A stretch of 64,000 bases of DNA from Endothia cerciana. Taxonomy: Eukaryota > Ascomycota > Sordariomycetes > Diaporthales > Cryphonectriaceae. The notes under the pieces are model-generated. The model saw only the letters and a list, made by a program, of their open reading frames with translations, was not told the DNA's origin and did no database searches. Numbering within the stretch: the stretch's first letter is position 1; every line of letters begins with the position of its first letter. The stretch is taken from the NCBI GenBank assembly GCA_026119935.1, contig JALRMH010000015.1, positions 620,001 through 684,000 of the forward strand, in the 5' to 3' direction. The position numbers and the translations under genes were made by a program. Shown here piece by piece: positions 46,520 through 59,124 of the stretch.

Positions 46520-48489
46520 GGTGAAGACGTCACAGCCAGCAGTTCGTAGAACGAAGGTTCCTGTCGGACTGGGTGGTCACAGTCGAAGCTGTTGACGCGT
46601 GCTCGAAGGCGGAGGATTGCGACGAGGTCGTCAAATAGAGGCCAGAGAAAATCTATCGTGCCAGGTACAATTGAACTTGCTGGAGTTGTATTTATGTTGC
46701 TAGACAAGTTGGCGCCTTGTTTGCTTGCCCACGTCTAGGTGGCCGTCCCACAAAGGTGACGAACGGGTGTGGTATGAACCACAGGTCGGTCTGACGTGGG
46801 TACGGCCTGCCACACGAAATACCAGAGAAAGCTGAAGAATGGGTGACGGACGGACAAGATGCCACTACGTCTGTCTCAAAGAGCGAAAGGAAGGGTGGGA
46901 AAATGGAATCCTCAGCCTGACACAGGAGGTCGCTCGAGGTGCATGCAGCATGCTGGTGATGGCGCGACGTTGTGAGGAAGGGACGAGCAGCAGAGATGCT
47001 GGACCCTGACGAACCAAACAAAGGTAGACCGAGGGTGAGGCAGGTGAGGCAGGTGAGGCAGGTGAGGCAGGTGAGATTTGTATTTTCAACATAGCTAAAG
47101 AAACGCCAGAAGGAAGGACGGCTCACTTCCTATGTCGCCGCAGGAGTCAGCAGCCACCGTATACCTGCAGTCGTCCCTGCCATTCCCGCGTACGATGACG
47201 AAGCTCTCACCAGCTCGCGTCGCTCCCGTGATTGCACTTGCAACATCGTCGGTGAGACAGAGATCCCAGTGATGCCCCCTGATGTATTCATCCCCAACCC
47301 AGCTGGCCAGGCGGGCGAGCAGCGGTTAAGGATAATTACTTGTATGGCCTTGAGCCGGCCAGACCGCCTTCCCCATCCTCCATGTTCCTCTGAATAAGAG
47401 ATTCATGTGTCGAGCAGCTAAATCTGACTCTGCGAGCAATGGTGTTGTCTCATCGCCGGGTCGTCAACTACTGGGAAAAGAAGGGAAACAAGCCTGGTCG
47501 AACATGTCCAACAGCGAGTGGAAAAGACTGCTTAGTAAAATGCCCACGAAGATCTCGCTGGGGTCAGCTGCCTAAGCACCCTAAGCGGCGGGCCGGGGTG
47601 CGGGCCGGCGCACGGGGCCAGAACTCTAACCCCTGGTGAGCTGTGCCGCCGGGTTTCCAACTGCCATGTCAAAATCCTCGCTCAACACCAATAAACATCA
47701 CCAAATGACGCTTTCAAGGGGCAAAAGAGCCTTCCCCGCGTAGGCTCTAAAAGCTTTAACGGTAACGATTGGTTCAGGACGCAGCCTTCTGATCCAACCC
47801 TCAACGGATCTAGACAGGCGCAAGTGTCTCCTACCTTGCCTCCGTTCCTCCCTCCTTCATTATGCCTCCCTAGCCGGATGGTTGCGCTGGTCTGCATACG
47901 GCCGCCCCCTTATATTCCTGGCTTCATCGGAACTTCTGGCCCTTCTGGCCGGATAGTTAGATTCTTCCCCTTCTCCCTTCCATGCAGACGGATACAACAG
48001 CTAAACCCCACATTTTGCGTGCCCCTAGTGATACGCTTGCAAAATAAATTGTTTGTAAACACTTTCAAGTGCCTTAACCACTGTCTTTGGGGGCCGGTTT
48101 TAAGCGGGGTGCCTACAAAGGGAGGTCGCCTGCATGATCTGGTGGTTATACAACAGAGCTGATAATGATCTGCCAGAGCTGAAAGATATGATCTAATTAT
48201 TGTCTTGGCTTATAATTACTCCGTGTAAGTCAGTGTGACTCTCCAATTTGGGGGCTGAGCATGCATGCATGCATGCGGTTAGGCACCTAAACAACCTGAG
48301 CAACTAATGGCATTAGTGGAAGAAGGCTTTCTTTGCGGAAGTGGCACAAAGCCATGCTTCAGGCTCTCATCCTGCAGGATCTGAACCCATGTATCAGTCC
48401 TGAGGAGTAATATCCATTCAATATTTGACCTGTACTTCCCTGCAATCATAAAAACACTTCATGGTTGTTTACATTGTTCTGCAAGCCTT
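46520..48489. other. Intergenic, GH72 promoter side and low-complexity DNA
   Basis: About 2 kb. Contains the minisatellite at 47035-47075 and, near 48259-48277, a self-complementary (GCAT)n run. No supported gene; base composition falls after about 48000. Confidence 0.5.
47035..47075. repeat. Minisatellite, 9-bp unit GTGAGGCAG
   Basis: Four to five head-to-tail copies of GTGAGGCAG. Confidence 0.9.
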
Positions 48490-48519
48490 TGGGGATGAAA
48501 AAGTCTTTTAAACCCGACC

Positions 48520-50255
48520 ATGATCAGCTTCCAACCTAACTGTACATTCCCTGCGGCATCAGCAGACAAGTCTCAATATGTCGAGGGGCCAAATCTGCGT
48601 GCGACAATGGACATCATATGGAGCTGCACTAGCATTATTATCCTCTCGACATGGTCCGTCCTTTATCTGCCGGTGCCACCAGACATCAAGAGTCACTCGT
48701 TATCACAACAGCTCCGGAAACAAGCCTACCTCTTGGGGCGGAAGCTGTGCTGGATGGGACTCATGCTTGCATTTCCAGAATACCTTGTATCTCAGTCCAT
48801 GATGAGATCTTTCGCCTCCTGGGTAAACCATCCCCATCTGAGGGAGCTGGCAGATCAGGACAACGTGCCGTGGACGCTGGCGCATACCATCTTGGCGAAC
48901 ATGGGCGGGATAGCAATACGATTCTCTGAGCCAAAAAAAGAAGAGAGAAGAACACATCCATCGACCACCTTGTCCCTGCAAGCCTGGTCCCCAGGGGGAG
49001 GTCACAACATCGCCAACTCCAGGAAGAGATCAACAAGGTTCTGATGAGGGAAGAGTCGCAGAGATTGCTATTGGCAAAGGGCTGCCTTCAATTGTGAGAA
49101 ATTTCAGACTGAAAGGCACCGTGGGATCAGAACAAATAATGTCGACAACAAACGGAACAACATCTGTTTGCCCCGAGCAGACGCTCCCTTTCTCAGGAGA
49201 CACATCACAATCGGGACAGATCCCCGGACCAGCAGAATCAGGTATTCCTAGGTGGATCGAATTATTTGCAAGGAGACAAGAGCGGCACTTATCGAAAATG
49301 GGCACAGTTCTATGGGAGCCATTCGACCACCACATAGCACTGGCCGCAAATGCTCGGCCAGATTGTCATGGAATATATATGGTGGATGGGTACTGAAAAG
49401 TATAAAACCGACCAGATCGCCCCTCTTCACGGCAAGACCTGGATCCTAGATTCCAAACAGCTAATGCTTGCTCGAAAATATAACGTTATTCCCACTCTTC
49501 CCTATGTGGACGAAAACGCTATCGACGATCGGAGCAAGACAGACGGCCTCGTCCGGCTGCTGGCCGTCATTCAGGTATCCTGGCTCGCCGTGCAACTCAT
49601 TGGCCGACGCATCGAGAATATTCCTTTTTTTCACCTCTCGAGATAAGTACGCTGGCCTTCTCAGCCTGCGCCTTTCTCATTTACATTGCCGAATGGTTCA
49701 CGCCTAAGGATATTAATGTCCCGATCTACGTCGACACCGACGCGGTCGTGACGCCGCAGACGTTCGAAGCCATCGCGCAGGCGGCGCCCATCATATTCTT
49801 GTGTCCAAGAAGATACTACATGCCTACGAGCCTTACGCATCAGCTCGTCGATGGGGGCAAGTTTGACAAGAAGCATGTCGACCGGGCTGTTCCTCATCTT
49901 GTGCATGGCCTCGACTGTGCTATTCGGGGGGGTTCTCCTATCTGCTTGGGGGATTGACTTCCCCACGCATGTAGAATCGATACTCTGGCGGGCCTCTGCG
50001 CTGACGGCGACGGTCGGACCTGCTCTTTGCTGTTGTATTGGACTGGTGGAGAATGTCAAATATGGCACGACAGGCACCACCTTGTTTCCGTCGATATGCA
50101 TGGGAATAGTGTGCTCAGCGTTTCTGTTGGCCAGAATGTACATCATCGTCGAGAGCATCAGATCCTTGTTTTACCTGCCTCCACTTGCTTTCGTTGCCAC
50201 GTGGGCTTCGAACGTGCCACATTTCATAGGAGCGGGAGAGGAATGGTATAGCTAA
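48520..50255 (+). pseudogene. Decayed multi-pass membrane protein gene
   Basis: Segments in different frames resemble one fungal membrane-protein family often annotated only as integral membrane or hypothetical. They are LRATMDIIWSCTSIIILSTW (48520-48945), then DSKQLMLARKYNVIPTLP and DRSKTDGLVRLLAVIQVSW (49350-49620), then STLAFSACAFLIYIAEWF (after 49645) and STGLFLILCMASTVLFGG with VESIRSLFYLPPLAFVATW (49875-50250). Joining them requires at least two frame changes. One is at a T7 run at 49625-49631, one near 49870-49890, and several stop codons lie between 49040 and 49340. No intron consensus explains the T-run shift. Sequencing error at the homopolymer could explain one shift but not all. 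Confidence 0.65.
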
Positions 50256-52885
50256 GAGTCCCCAGGGGTGGGAACGCTATTACATCGATAGTAAATCAGA
50301 ATAGACCAGTAGAGAATATACCTAAATAGGATGTCACAGATTTATTGTAGGTGATTTTGAACACCGTGAAGACCGAGTTGCGTGGACGCGGCTTGGATTG
50401 CAATATATGGATCAAGACTGAAGGTATTCGCAAAGAAGACGGGAACTGAAAGTCGAGTATCCGTGAACTACTGAGAAGACAGTTGCTTTCCTCCTAAGAT
50501 TGTCTTGCAATACCCTTAGGGCCACCCATTTAATTTTCTCATCTGTGGTGAGTCTGACTTGATATTCAAGCCAGATAGATTCCTAAAATTTATAATGAAT
50601 AAATATATTCATTATTTTACAAAGGTGTAAACAACGGTATAGATATTATTAGGAGTATAACCTCTTCATAGAGGCGACCTTGGAGTGAAACAGCCTTGTT
50701 GAATTGGATTTGGTAAAATGGTGAGACCCCTGGCTGTAAGAATGGGCCTCAGCGCTTTTGGTACCTTTACGGGTAGTTTGCAGTACCTAAAAGGGCCTAC
50801 CTGGCGCTGCGATTTAGCCCTTGATGGCGGTCTGGCTATGTTTCAGAAGCGGGGACACAAACTCATCAGCAAATTCACAGCAAATTACATAGTGGCCACA
50901 ACACCGAGGGAGGGGGGGGAGGGCAGAAGAAGACAAGCCCACTACAGTCAGACTGGATGTCAGCCCGGGATATATCAGCAGCCACATTACTCTGTTCATA
51001 TCTCCAATAACACACTGAGCATCCAGATGAGGGCATGAGGGCTCAGCACAGCTGAAACCTGTGCTACCCTCATGTATGCTGCCCTCTAAGTCCAGGCTAA
51101 ATGGGTTATGAAGTTAAACAATGAGCAGCAGAATTGGCTAAATTAATGAGTAAGCAGACAAAGACTACGATGCCAGTTTATTCTCATTTCACCAACATGA
51201 TAGTCCAATACCATAGATTAGCGCCGGAAAAGAGGCCATAGGTGACAATAATCGCAGTAAGTCTAAATATAGAGGGATCAATTTAGCGGCAGCTGCTAGC
51301 CAGGCCGATCAGGCCGAGCCAGCAAGGACCACGCATCAACACCTTCAACTGATAGTCATTCAAGCCTTTGCAAGCCAAGGCGAAACTCGATCTTCGTGGG
51401 TCTTGCCCCCGTCGAAATCAGCTGGAGAATTAACGTGCACTGTCGAGATCCGAAGCAATGAGACATTGCCCTTCGATATCCGACCGATCCTCGACGTCCT
51501 TGCTGGACGTTTCACGTGAATCATGCAGTCTTTCTCCGCTACAAAACAGACTTCTTTCTTTCTGAAGTCATAATTTACCTAACATCTGGCTTTGCAACTG
51601 TGTGCTGAATTCTAGTTAGTCGAGTGGTCTAGCTAAAAGAATCCTAGTCATGGTGACGATAGGTTCCGGCCAGCCAAATTGACTGGCAACAATCTGCGTT
51701 TACCACTTTCGGATCCGTCCGCTTCGTCCTAGAGGTTCCATGCCCACAAGAGTGAGAGAAAGGATTTCATCGCTTCTGTTAACCTTGGCCCTGCCATGCT
51801 CTGAGACCTCAGGTGTGTGGTGAAGTAATCGTCTTCTGCCCTGCTCACTCCCTTTGATGAACCTTCAGTGTCATCGTCATCAACGAATTGCTGCAGACTG
51901 TCGACGTAACCCTTGTAATCTATTGTTTTAAATAGAAGAAGCAGTTGGATCAACACTTCAGCCTTGCTCATCTACGGTCCTTCCCGGACCTGGCAAGGCA
52001 AGGTTCCGAGCACAACTGACCGTCATCCCCTTCGTTTCCTGTATTAAAGTCCTTTGTAAGACACGATTGTATAGACACTAGACACTTGCGAAACTCGTCA
52101 AACTTGATATTTGGATTGGTCCGATACTGCTTCTCAATGGCGTAGTGTGGTCGTGTTTGCTGTATGCTCCTGCTAAGTTTAATCAGGCGTAGATGGTTTT
52201 GACCGCGCTGACGATCTCTAGATGCGATGGGACGCAGCATTAGAGGAGTCAAAGGCTTTTGAACAGGTGAGCATGCAACCTAGGTAGGAAGTAGTAAGGA
52301 GAAGCAATAAGGAGTAAAATAAAGGAGCAAAAGAAGAAGGGAAGAAGAGAGGGGAAAGAATAGGAGGGGAAAAAGACGGGAAGAGCAACAGGAAGAACAG
52401 AAGGGACTAATCCGGTGCTACCCTCTAGAAAGAATTCAACCTGTGAGTTTTAACTCTATATCTAGGCATTCACGGGAATTCATTATCTTTACCATCCGCG
52501 CTCTAACCAGGAGCATTATCCCTTCAGGATGTTCAAACGCTTGCTCCACGGAATGCTTGAGAATCCCATGATTCCTTCATCCCCTCTGAATTTCACAGAA
52601 GAGGCGAGTTTGATGGGCAACAGCCCGGCTGTTATTACCTAAGTAAGCCTCAAAGATTGTTGGCAAGTTGGGTATATATAAAACTCGTTCCGAGAGTCGC
52701 TCGGAAAAAAACACAACCGCGAATTTTCCCCTGTCCCTATTAAAAAAAGCCATTGTACATATAACATTGACCTCATGAATCAATCCGACACTGGTCACAT
52801 TTAAGCAATTTCCTCCCAAACGGCATTAGCTGCCATTTTGAATTGCCATCCCCAGAGTGTACAGCCATCTTTTCTTTCTTGTCTT
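50256..52885. other. Gene-poor, lower-GC interval
   Basis: 2.6 kb with many stops in all frames. Two short minus-strand frames that overlap at ATGA (52252-51968 and 51971-51729, e.g. NIKFDEFRKCLVSIQSCLTK) could be a remnant, but no family is recognised. A degenerate tRNA-like segment at 52417-52520 was considered and rejected. Confidence 0.45.
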
Positions 52886-54811
52886 TTAGAAGACCATACC
52901 CTTAACTTGGGGGATCTTGTTAAGGTCGAGGTTCCTGATCAAGAACACCCAAATAAAGCACAGAGCCATGATTCCAGTTCCGGCAGCGAGCATTCTGGTC
53001 TGCGCGTAGCCGTACGCGTGCTGGATAGCCAATCTCGTGGGGCTTCCCACCGGGTAGCTCAACTGCGTGTCCAAGTCCTCGTAGATCATGGTGAAGTTGG
53101 CCATGGCGCTTTCGGGGAGGTACCACTCGAGGGCGTTGGGGAAGGTGTTCGTCCAGATGGCACCCGAGATGGTGGCGCCGAGAGCATCGCCGATGGTGCC
53201 GATGACGTACAGCAACGCGAGGGCCGCGGAGACGTGCTGGTGGTCGACGGCGGCCAGGACGGCGACCTGCTGGACGATGATGAAGATGGAGCCGCCGATG
53301 GCGATGAAGACCTGGCACATGATCTGGTAGCCGACGGACTGGTTGGGGCGGCGGAAGTAGATCATCAGGCCCTGCGCGAAGATGTACAGCGGCACGGAGA
53401 TGTACAGCAGCCACTTGAAGCGGCCAGTGCGGCGCATCAGGTAGCCGACGCCAAAGAGCAGCACGCCGGAGACCACGTTGAACGTGTTGTTGATGTAACC
53501 GGCCTCGGCAATGCTCACATCATTGACCACTTGCAGGTACGACGTGAAGTAGTTATTCCAGCAGTAGTAGGCAACCTGGTACGTAGCGTCGATAAGACAC
53601 GCACCCAGGACGGTCCGGTCTGTGAGGATGTTGTAGCTGAGCAGTGGAACGGGAGCCAGCCACTTCTCGAAAGCGGCAAACGACAGCAGCAGGACGAAGC
53701 CGACGACCAGCATGGCGATGATATAGCCTGAATCCCACCCATCTGGAGCGGAATCGGCGATGTCGAACGGAAGGAGAAAAAGCACAAGACCAACAGAGAA
53801 CAGGACAACTCCGAAGACTATGGGAAAGATCCATTCGTTAGTATCTGCTGCAGTCCTGAGCCAGACGGGTAAGAGCGCTCACTGTCGAAATCCACAAAGT
53901 AGTGCCAGATGCTTTGCAGCGGGGACCGGCCGCTGTTGTGCGGGATATGTTTGCCCAGCTTCTTCGCTTTCTTAATGTTGGCCTTCAGGATGAAAAACAA
54001 CGGGGCTGCCACGACCGGGAAGACGATGGCAAAACAACCGAAGCCCCAGCGCCAACTGATGTCGTAGTAGAACCCTTCTGATGCCGCCGAGCCTGCAAAG
54101 GCCGTGATGATGTAAGGAGAGGACGTGAAGGCGTAGGCCAAGCCTCGATTCTTGAGCTTGGACGCATCGGCCGTGACCACATCCACGCAGAAAGTCATGC
54201 CACCGAAGCCGATCGTGTAAAAGACCTATCGTATCTCAGTATCTCTACGCAACAAGAATTGACAGATCTGTCGTGAGGGGACTCTTACATATGCTGCACA
54301 GAATATTGGCAGGTTCTCGCTGGCCGCCATCAGGATGAGGCCCAGCGTAGCAAAAACGGTCATGATGGCGAAGCCCTCGGCACGGCCCCAGACGTCAAGA
54401 ATCTTGGACAGGGGAACGTAGATTGCAGCCGACATGGCATCTGCGACCACGTAAATGACGTTAAGCAGAGAATGGGTTTCCCAGGCACTTGTAGCGTAGG
54501 GAAGCAGGTTGCCCAAGATCGTGGACTGCATCGCATTAACAAAGTAGAGGAGAAAGATGCTGGGTTTCGGAATTCGATGTTAGCACGGCGATGCATCAAG
54601 TCAACCTATGGCCGAGCTGCGGCAATCTTGGAACATACTTGAGGAACACCAGGATCAGCGAGAGCCTCGTCCAGCTCAAAGTAGCGGCTTCAACATCCTG
54701 AACACCACGCTGGTCGCCTTGGTTGGGAAGCTCCGGCTGGTCAACACTCTCGTCGCTTGGGACGACATCGTCGGTGGCATGAGCCGTCTTGTTGGCCACT
54801 TCGGAAGTCAT
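52886..54811 (-). CDS. mirB: MFS siderophore-iron transporter (Sit1/MirB type)
   Basis: Exons 54811-54639, 54559-54289, 54225-53883 and 53817-52886 (introns 79, 63 and 65 bp; phases fit) give 572 aa. A polar N-terminal tail precedes about 14 membrane helices. Family-typical blocks are NIFLLYFVNAMQSTILGNLL, VVADAMSAAIYVPLSKILDVWGRAEG (quoted in parts), TFCVDVVTADASKLKNRGLA, SWRWGFGCFAI, DRTVLGACLIDATYQVAYY and YINNTFNVVSGVLLFGVGYL. These proteins import ferric hydroxamate siderophores with protons across the plasma membrane; MirB takes up triacetylfusarinine C. Its neighbours SidF and SidH make fusarinine-type siderophores, which fits uptake of the same product, but the substrate cannot be read from sequence. 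Iron GATA motifs lie 0.8-1.2 kb upstream. The symbol is by analogy. Confidence 0.85.
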
Positions 54812-55585
54812 GGCGACGGATTGTGCCTTCGCTGTCGATAGGCAGTCGGTAGCAAAGAGTCAGCTCGATGTGTTGCAAGATGGTGATACCTCAATTGTCC
54901 CTAATGCCGAGGGACGGATCTGATATACCTCTTGATGGTGATATGGGAAACAAAACACGTCAGGCGAAACCTGGGCACTGTGAGCGAAATGTTTTCGACT
55001 CCAGCAGGTCGGGCTAGAACAAGTCGTGCGTTATTAGGGCCACTTGGAGGGTACTTGTATGCATGGGTATTGGTCTAGTGAACGGCTATTGTACCTACAA
55101 CTCAGTCTTTTATTGGATTTCTCCGACGTCGGATCCGTACGCTACGACTGATGTTGCCCTCTCTTGCTAGCATGAATTCCAGACCGCGGAGGGGGACGAT
55201 TTCGTACGCATATGGAGTTGCTTGCGTTGCCCTCGCAATATATGTGCCGAGATACTTGCAGCTTTTCAAGAACGAGATGAATTCGTTGTCAAGTTGGAAC
55301 CATGGTTTGGACCTGCCAAGCCGAGTCTCCTTTCCTTACAGGTTAGTATGACAAGCCGAAACTGGTTCTTCCATGGCGTACAGAATACACGTCTCATCGA
55401 GTATGTAACTGTTCCTCGCAGTACTACACTTGTGGCGGAACTGGGGAGCGGTCCGGGCCTGTTACTCTCTCGATGAGCCCCCATGAACGTACTCGAGACC
55501 ATCCACCCCAAGTGTCTATCTCAAGAGGCGTCTGGTTTCTGCTCTTCGGCTCCCGTGTGGCGCAATACCTGGGTGGAAGGTAATC

Positions 55586-55594
55586 TTATCAGAT
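55586..55594 (-). promoter_or_regulatory. ATCTGATAA iron-GATA motif
   Basis: Exact match on the minus strand to ATCWGATAA, the extended site bound by SreA/Urbs1-type GATA repressors of siderophore genes. It lies 775 bp upstream of the MFS transporter start. Confidence 0.6.
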
Positions 55595-55921
55595 CCGGTG
55601 CGTGTGGGTCTATACCCCCTCCGAAGACTACACAGTATCGTGATCCATGCTTTGGACGGACCAATCTGGGGGATCGATGTGTTGGCGTATGTGGGACGAT
55701 GGACCCATCACCACAGCTACTATAATACACACCCTCGTAATTTGATCCCCATCCTGTCCATCACAAAACGTACCACATTACGGATTGGTTCCGAGAAAGG
55801 CCGACCCTGCCCGGAGTTGCAGAGTTTTTTTTTGCAGGGAGGATGGCGGAATTCCCACCCGCTCCACTCCAGGTTGCAAAACTGACCAAGAATGCCCTGC
55901 ATATGGCTCGGACGTAGCGCG

Positions 55922-55930
55922 ATCAGATAA
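55922..55930 (+). promoter_or_regulatory. ATCAGATAA iron-GATA motif
   Basis: Exact ATCWGATAA on the + strand, 1.11 kb upstream of the MFS transporter and 27 bp from the next copy in opposite orientation. Confidence 0.65.
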
Positions 55931-55957
55931 TTATTTAACCGCAAGTGGAAACGAAAA

Positions 55958-55966
55958 TTATCAGAT
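55958..55966 (-). promoter_or_regulatory. ATCTGATAA iron-GATA motif
   Basis: Exact ATCWGATAA on the minus strand, paired with the inverted copy at 55922-55930. Confidence 0.65.
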
Positions 55967-57059
55967 CCTTTCTAACCGAGGGCCAACTATGGAGCTCCGA
56001 GACGGGCGTAGGAGCTGGGCGGTGTGAGTGGGACCGCAGCTCAGGGACCCGGGTATTGCATAAATGCATGATATCACAGTGTCAACTCACGGGCTAAGTC
56101 AACCTGTTGTCTTGCTGCGACCGATCCCAACCCGTCCTCCATTTAAACGACTACAGTATCACCCTAGTTCGCTTGTCCACCTGTAACCAGGCCCCTGGAA
56201 AGAAACCCCAGCAACTCTCCCGTCTCTCGACGGATCTCCTAGCTGAGTACGTTGTACGAAGAATCTTCCATATCCTGGGAGAGCTCAGCGTATGTATGAT
56301 GTGTCTATAGGCAGAAGTTGCGAGACCTTGAAGTATATCCCCGCTGGGGGCTCCGCCCCGAGCAAGACTAACAATCGACGATGCCCCTAAGTCCACGGTT
56401 CTGAGGGGTCGTCTTTGGGCTCTCGTCACACATCTGGCGCGGGTCGGGCGCACTGCTGATCGGCACCGACTGTACCGAAAACCTCAAGCCCTCCCGGCGA
56501 GTCAGACCACCGGCGTGCTGCTCTCTGGTGGGAAGTGCACAAAGGGGAACTTGCCGGGGAGCTGTCCTGTAGAGATAACGGCAGCGAGCTCGACCACCTG
56601 CCACTGTGGCAAGCAAGCACCCCAACGGCCTGTATGTATATTTGCCAAGCGCCGTGGCGCACCCTTCCACGCAGGCAGAGGTCAGAAGGACAGGGCTCGA
56701 GGAGACAAAACCAGGACCTGGAAGTTTCGTGGTCATATGCTTTGGTTAGCGATAGCCGAATGGACTGATGATGTCGCAATTCCACGTTGCGCTAGAGCCA
56801 TGCGTGCCCCGGTCCGGTGAATGCCCATGTACCAGGTGGGTCATAAGGTTCGCTAATAATGACCGGTAACATGGACGAGCCTCGAACGGTAGCACGCTGT
56901 AGATGGGGAGAATTCTCTTGTGTTGGGTGATCAGATTAATTCATGAATGGGCTTTGGCCCAGATGGCACTCGAATATGGTGCATCAAAGCCTGCCTGCCT
57001 ATCTGACGTACAATTCCCACCACGCGCGAGTTAAGCCATGACTTGCCGCGGAGCGTGCT

Positions 57060-57090
57060 TTTTTTTTTTGTGTGTGTGTGTGTGTGTGTG
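57060..57090. repeat. T9 (GT)n microsatellite
   Basis: T9 followed by about ten GT units, about 80 bp beyond the sidF stop codon, so probably in its 3' UTR. Confidence 0.9.
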
Positions 57091-57167
57091 CGCCAGCCCT
57101 GCAACTCAGTGTCCAGTGGTTCCGTTTGCTCGCATCGTGAGCCCCATGGCGCCTTGCCACAGTAGCT

Positions 57168-58568
57168 TTAGAGTTTGGCATTCCAAGCAGCGCGGTCCGC
57201 AGACTCCAGCGGCCTCTCCCGCCCGTCCCAGAACAGTGGGCATAGCTGGAACCACTTCTCCCTGCTGCACACCGAATGGACGGATCGCTTGTGGGCGAAG
57301 TCGACGTACTTGCCGATGGTGAGACCCTGGGAGTTCTCGTAGGACAGGATGATGGCGCCCGAGGCCTTCGGCTCGCCCACCACGTTCACGGTCCGGGGGT
57401 CGTCGAGAAGACAGTAGTGGATACAGCTGGAGTACCAGGCGTTGACGCGCATCGCGCCGCGGAACGAGGCATCGCCTACGAGAGAGTGACGGCCCCGGTC
57501 GTAGTCGCCAGCGTCATAGTGGGCGCCATAGTGATCCTCCTAGAAAGCCCATCCGTCAGTGCCGAGGAGCAGGCCGTGAGGGCACGTGTTGGGGCTTACC
57601 TTGGCCCAGTAGAGCTCATAATAAGAGAAGCGAGTCTCGTCGAAGCGCCCGAAGAGGCAGAGCACGTGAGGGTCGAAGTGCAGCTTGCGGAGATACTCCC
57701 GGTGCTGGTCCAGGGTGCCGGTCTCGTTCCAGCCCTTCGCTACACGGGGGTCGTTTTGCCATTTGTTGAAGAGCTCCAGGTGCTCCTGGTTCTGCCAGTC
57801 GACCGCCTCAAGAGAAAAGTGCATGCCGGTCTCCGGGATCCAGCGACTGTACACGATCGAGCCCGGGTGAGGCTTCGGCTGGCGGGTGGGGTGGCGCGTG
57901 TAGACCGGCTCGTCGGGGAACTTGTTCGTGATCGTGTAGTTCTCAGGCATGATCGGATACTGCGCCAGGGGCGTCCGCAGATGACGGTCTGTGCCATCTC
58001 CCACCACCCAGATCGGACGCGGACCCGTCGGAGAGGCGGCGCCCTGCCAGAACGAGCTTCGTAGGATCAGCAACTCCCCTTCTCCGGGCTCTGGATCTGC
58101 CTTGTCCTTGGGCAGTCGCGGCTTCGGGTGCTCTACCCCCAGCCCCGTGCAGAGAAGCTCGTCCCTGATGACGTCCTTGCCCTCGCCGACCAGGGTGAGC
58201 CTGAAGTATTCGTTGGCCGGGTGCGCGAGGTAGATGGCGTGGACCACGTTCCAGATCTGATCCAGAGATGGTGGCTTTACTCCTGTCCATTGGAAGACGG
58301 TCGACGGGGCCCGGCGTGCTCTCGCCCAGGGATTGTTCTCTGCGGTGGGTGGACACTCGTTCTCCTTGGGGTATGTCAGATCGAGGAACGAGAGCGCGTT
58401 CGAGTGCAGCGGCCGCGGTGGTGGCCGCCCACGTGCTGGCTGCTCTTCCAAGGCCAAGACGAGTCTGGGTGTCGAGTCTCCGACCTCTCGCACACGATAT
58501 GTCGTCAGAAACGGGTAGGGCAGTTTGACCAGGGGGTATGTGCCTTTCGACGCCGTGTTGGACCCCAT
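57168..58568 (-). CDS. sidF: SidF-type N5-hydroxyornithine anhydromevalonyl transferase
   Basis: Exons 58568-57600 and 57539-57168 (60-bp intron, GTAAGC donor, TCTAG acceptor) give 446 aa. The C-terminal half is the AlcB/IucB-like GNAT acyltransferase domain of siderophore enzymes: MHFSLEAVDWQNQEHLELFN, VAKGWNETGTLDQHREYL, FSYYELYWAKEDHYGAHYD, DRGRHSLVGDASFRG and SCIHYCLLDDPRT. SidF transfers anhydromevalonyl from its CoA ester to N5-hydroxyornithine to form the fusarinine monomer. The protein ends NAKL, a PTS1 peroxisomal signal, matching the known peroxisomal site of this step in Aspergillus. Divergence from sidH over 556 bp supports SidF over the acetyl-transferring paralogue SidL. Confidence 0.88.
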
Positions 58569-59124
58569 CTTGATGCGGCGTGTCGATCGTAGCTGCGATC
58601 AGAGAGAAGCGACGCAGGAGCTTCGTGGTCGACCAGGCACGAGAGAAGCTATTCAGACCGCGCAGGAATCCGCACCCTCGGCCTCTGTGAGCTCAATAAA
58701 GGATGCGACTGCGCCCGTCGGGTCAAGAATTACATCAGTCCTCATCCGCTCCGGTCCGGGGCGCCCGGGGTCAGGACGGTGCGCTTTCAAGAGCAAGTGC
58801 AGGCTGGACTGTGCATTGCCGACCCTCTCTTGAAGAGACCCACACATAGCCGTAAGGATTGCCCCTATGTAGGTGGCCTAGGATGGGCCCTGTCATGACA
58901 CGATCCGGGTTTTTTGAGGGAGAGGCAAGTGGTGAAGGGCGCGGCAGGCGGGGGCTCGAGTGGCTTGCCACCACCGACCGAGTGGTGCAGCGCTCGGTCG
59001 GTACATATACAACGTCCGGAATAGTGCCCGGGAGACGTGTGCGTGGGCTCTCGACGACGCGAGATTCGATCCCAGACACTCACCGATTACCAAATCCAGT
59101 AATCCGGCCAGCACCTTCGACGGT
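58569..59124. promoter_or_regulatory. Divergent sidF-sidH promoter region
   Basis: 556 bp between divergent starts. No GATAA or TTATC core was found by eye, unlike the flanking intergenic regions. A CATATAC stretch near 59003 on the sidH side could be a weak TATA element. Confidence 0.5.

Larger units (their letters stand above)
54812..57167. other. Upstream region of the siderophore transporter and 3' flank of sidF
   Basis: 2.4 kb. Contains three exact ATCWGATAA motifs and two near matches (54918-54926, about 56940), and a T9/(GT)n tract near 57060-57090. Short open frames at 55220-55480 (e.g. AAFQERDEFVVKLEPWFGPA) could be an exon remnant, but no family is recognised. Confidence 0.5.

Noticed and set aside
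51595..51680. Leu-tRNA-like A box (GTCGAGTGGTCTA) on the + strand
   Set aside because: No matching B box or foldable arms downstream.
52417..52520. tRNA-like segment on the - strand (D-arm GCTC..GAGC, TGGTTAGAGCG, GGTTGAATTCT)
   Set aside because: The D-arm is good, but neither the anticodon arm nor the T-stem pairs and the acceptor stem is missing; at best a relic.
57276..58064. 262-codon open frame on the + strand
   Set aside because: Antisense of sidF and crosses its intron; no domain.
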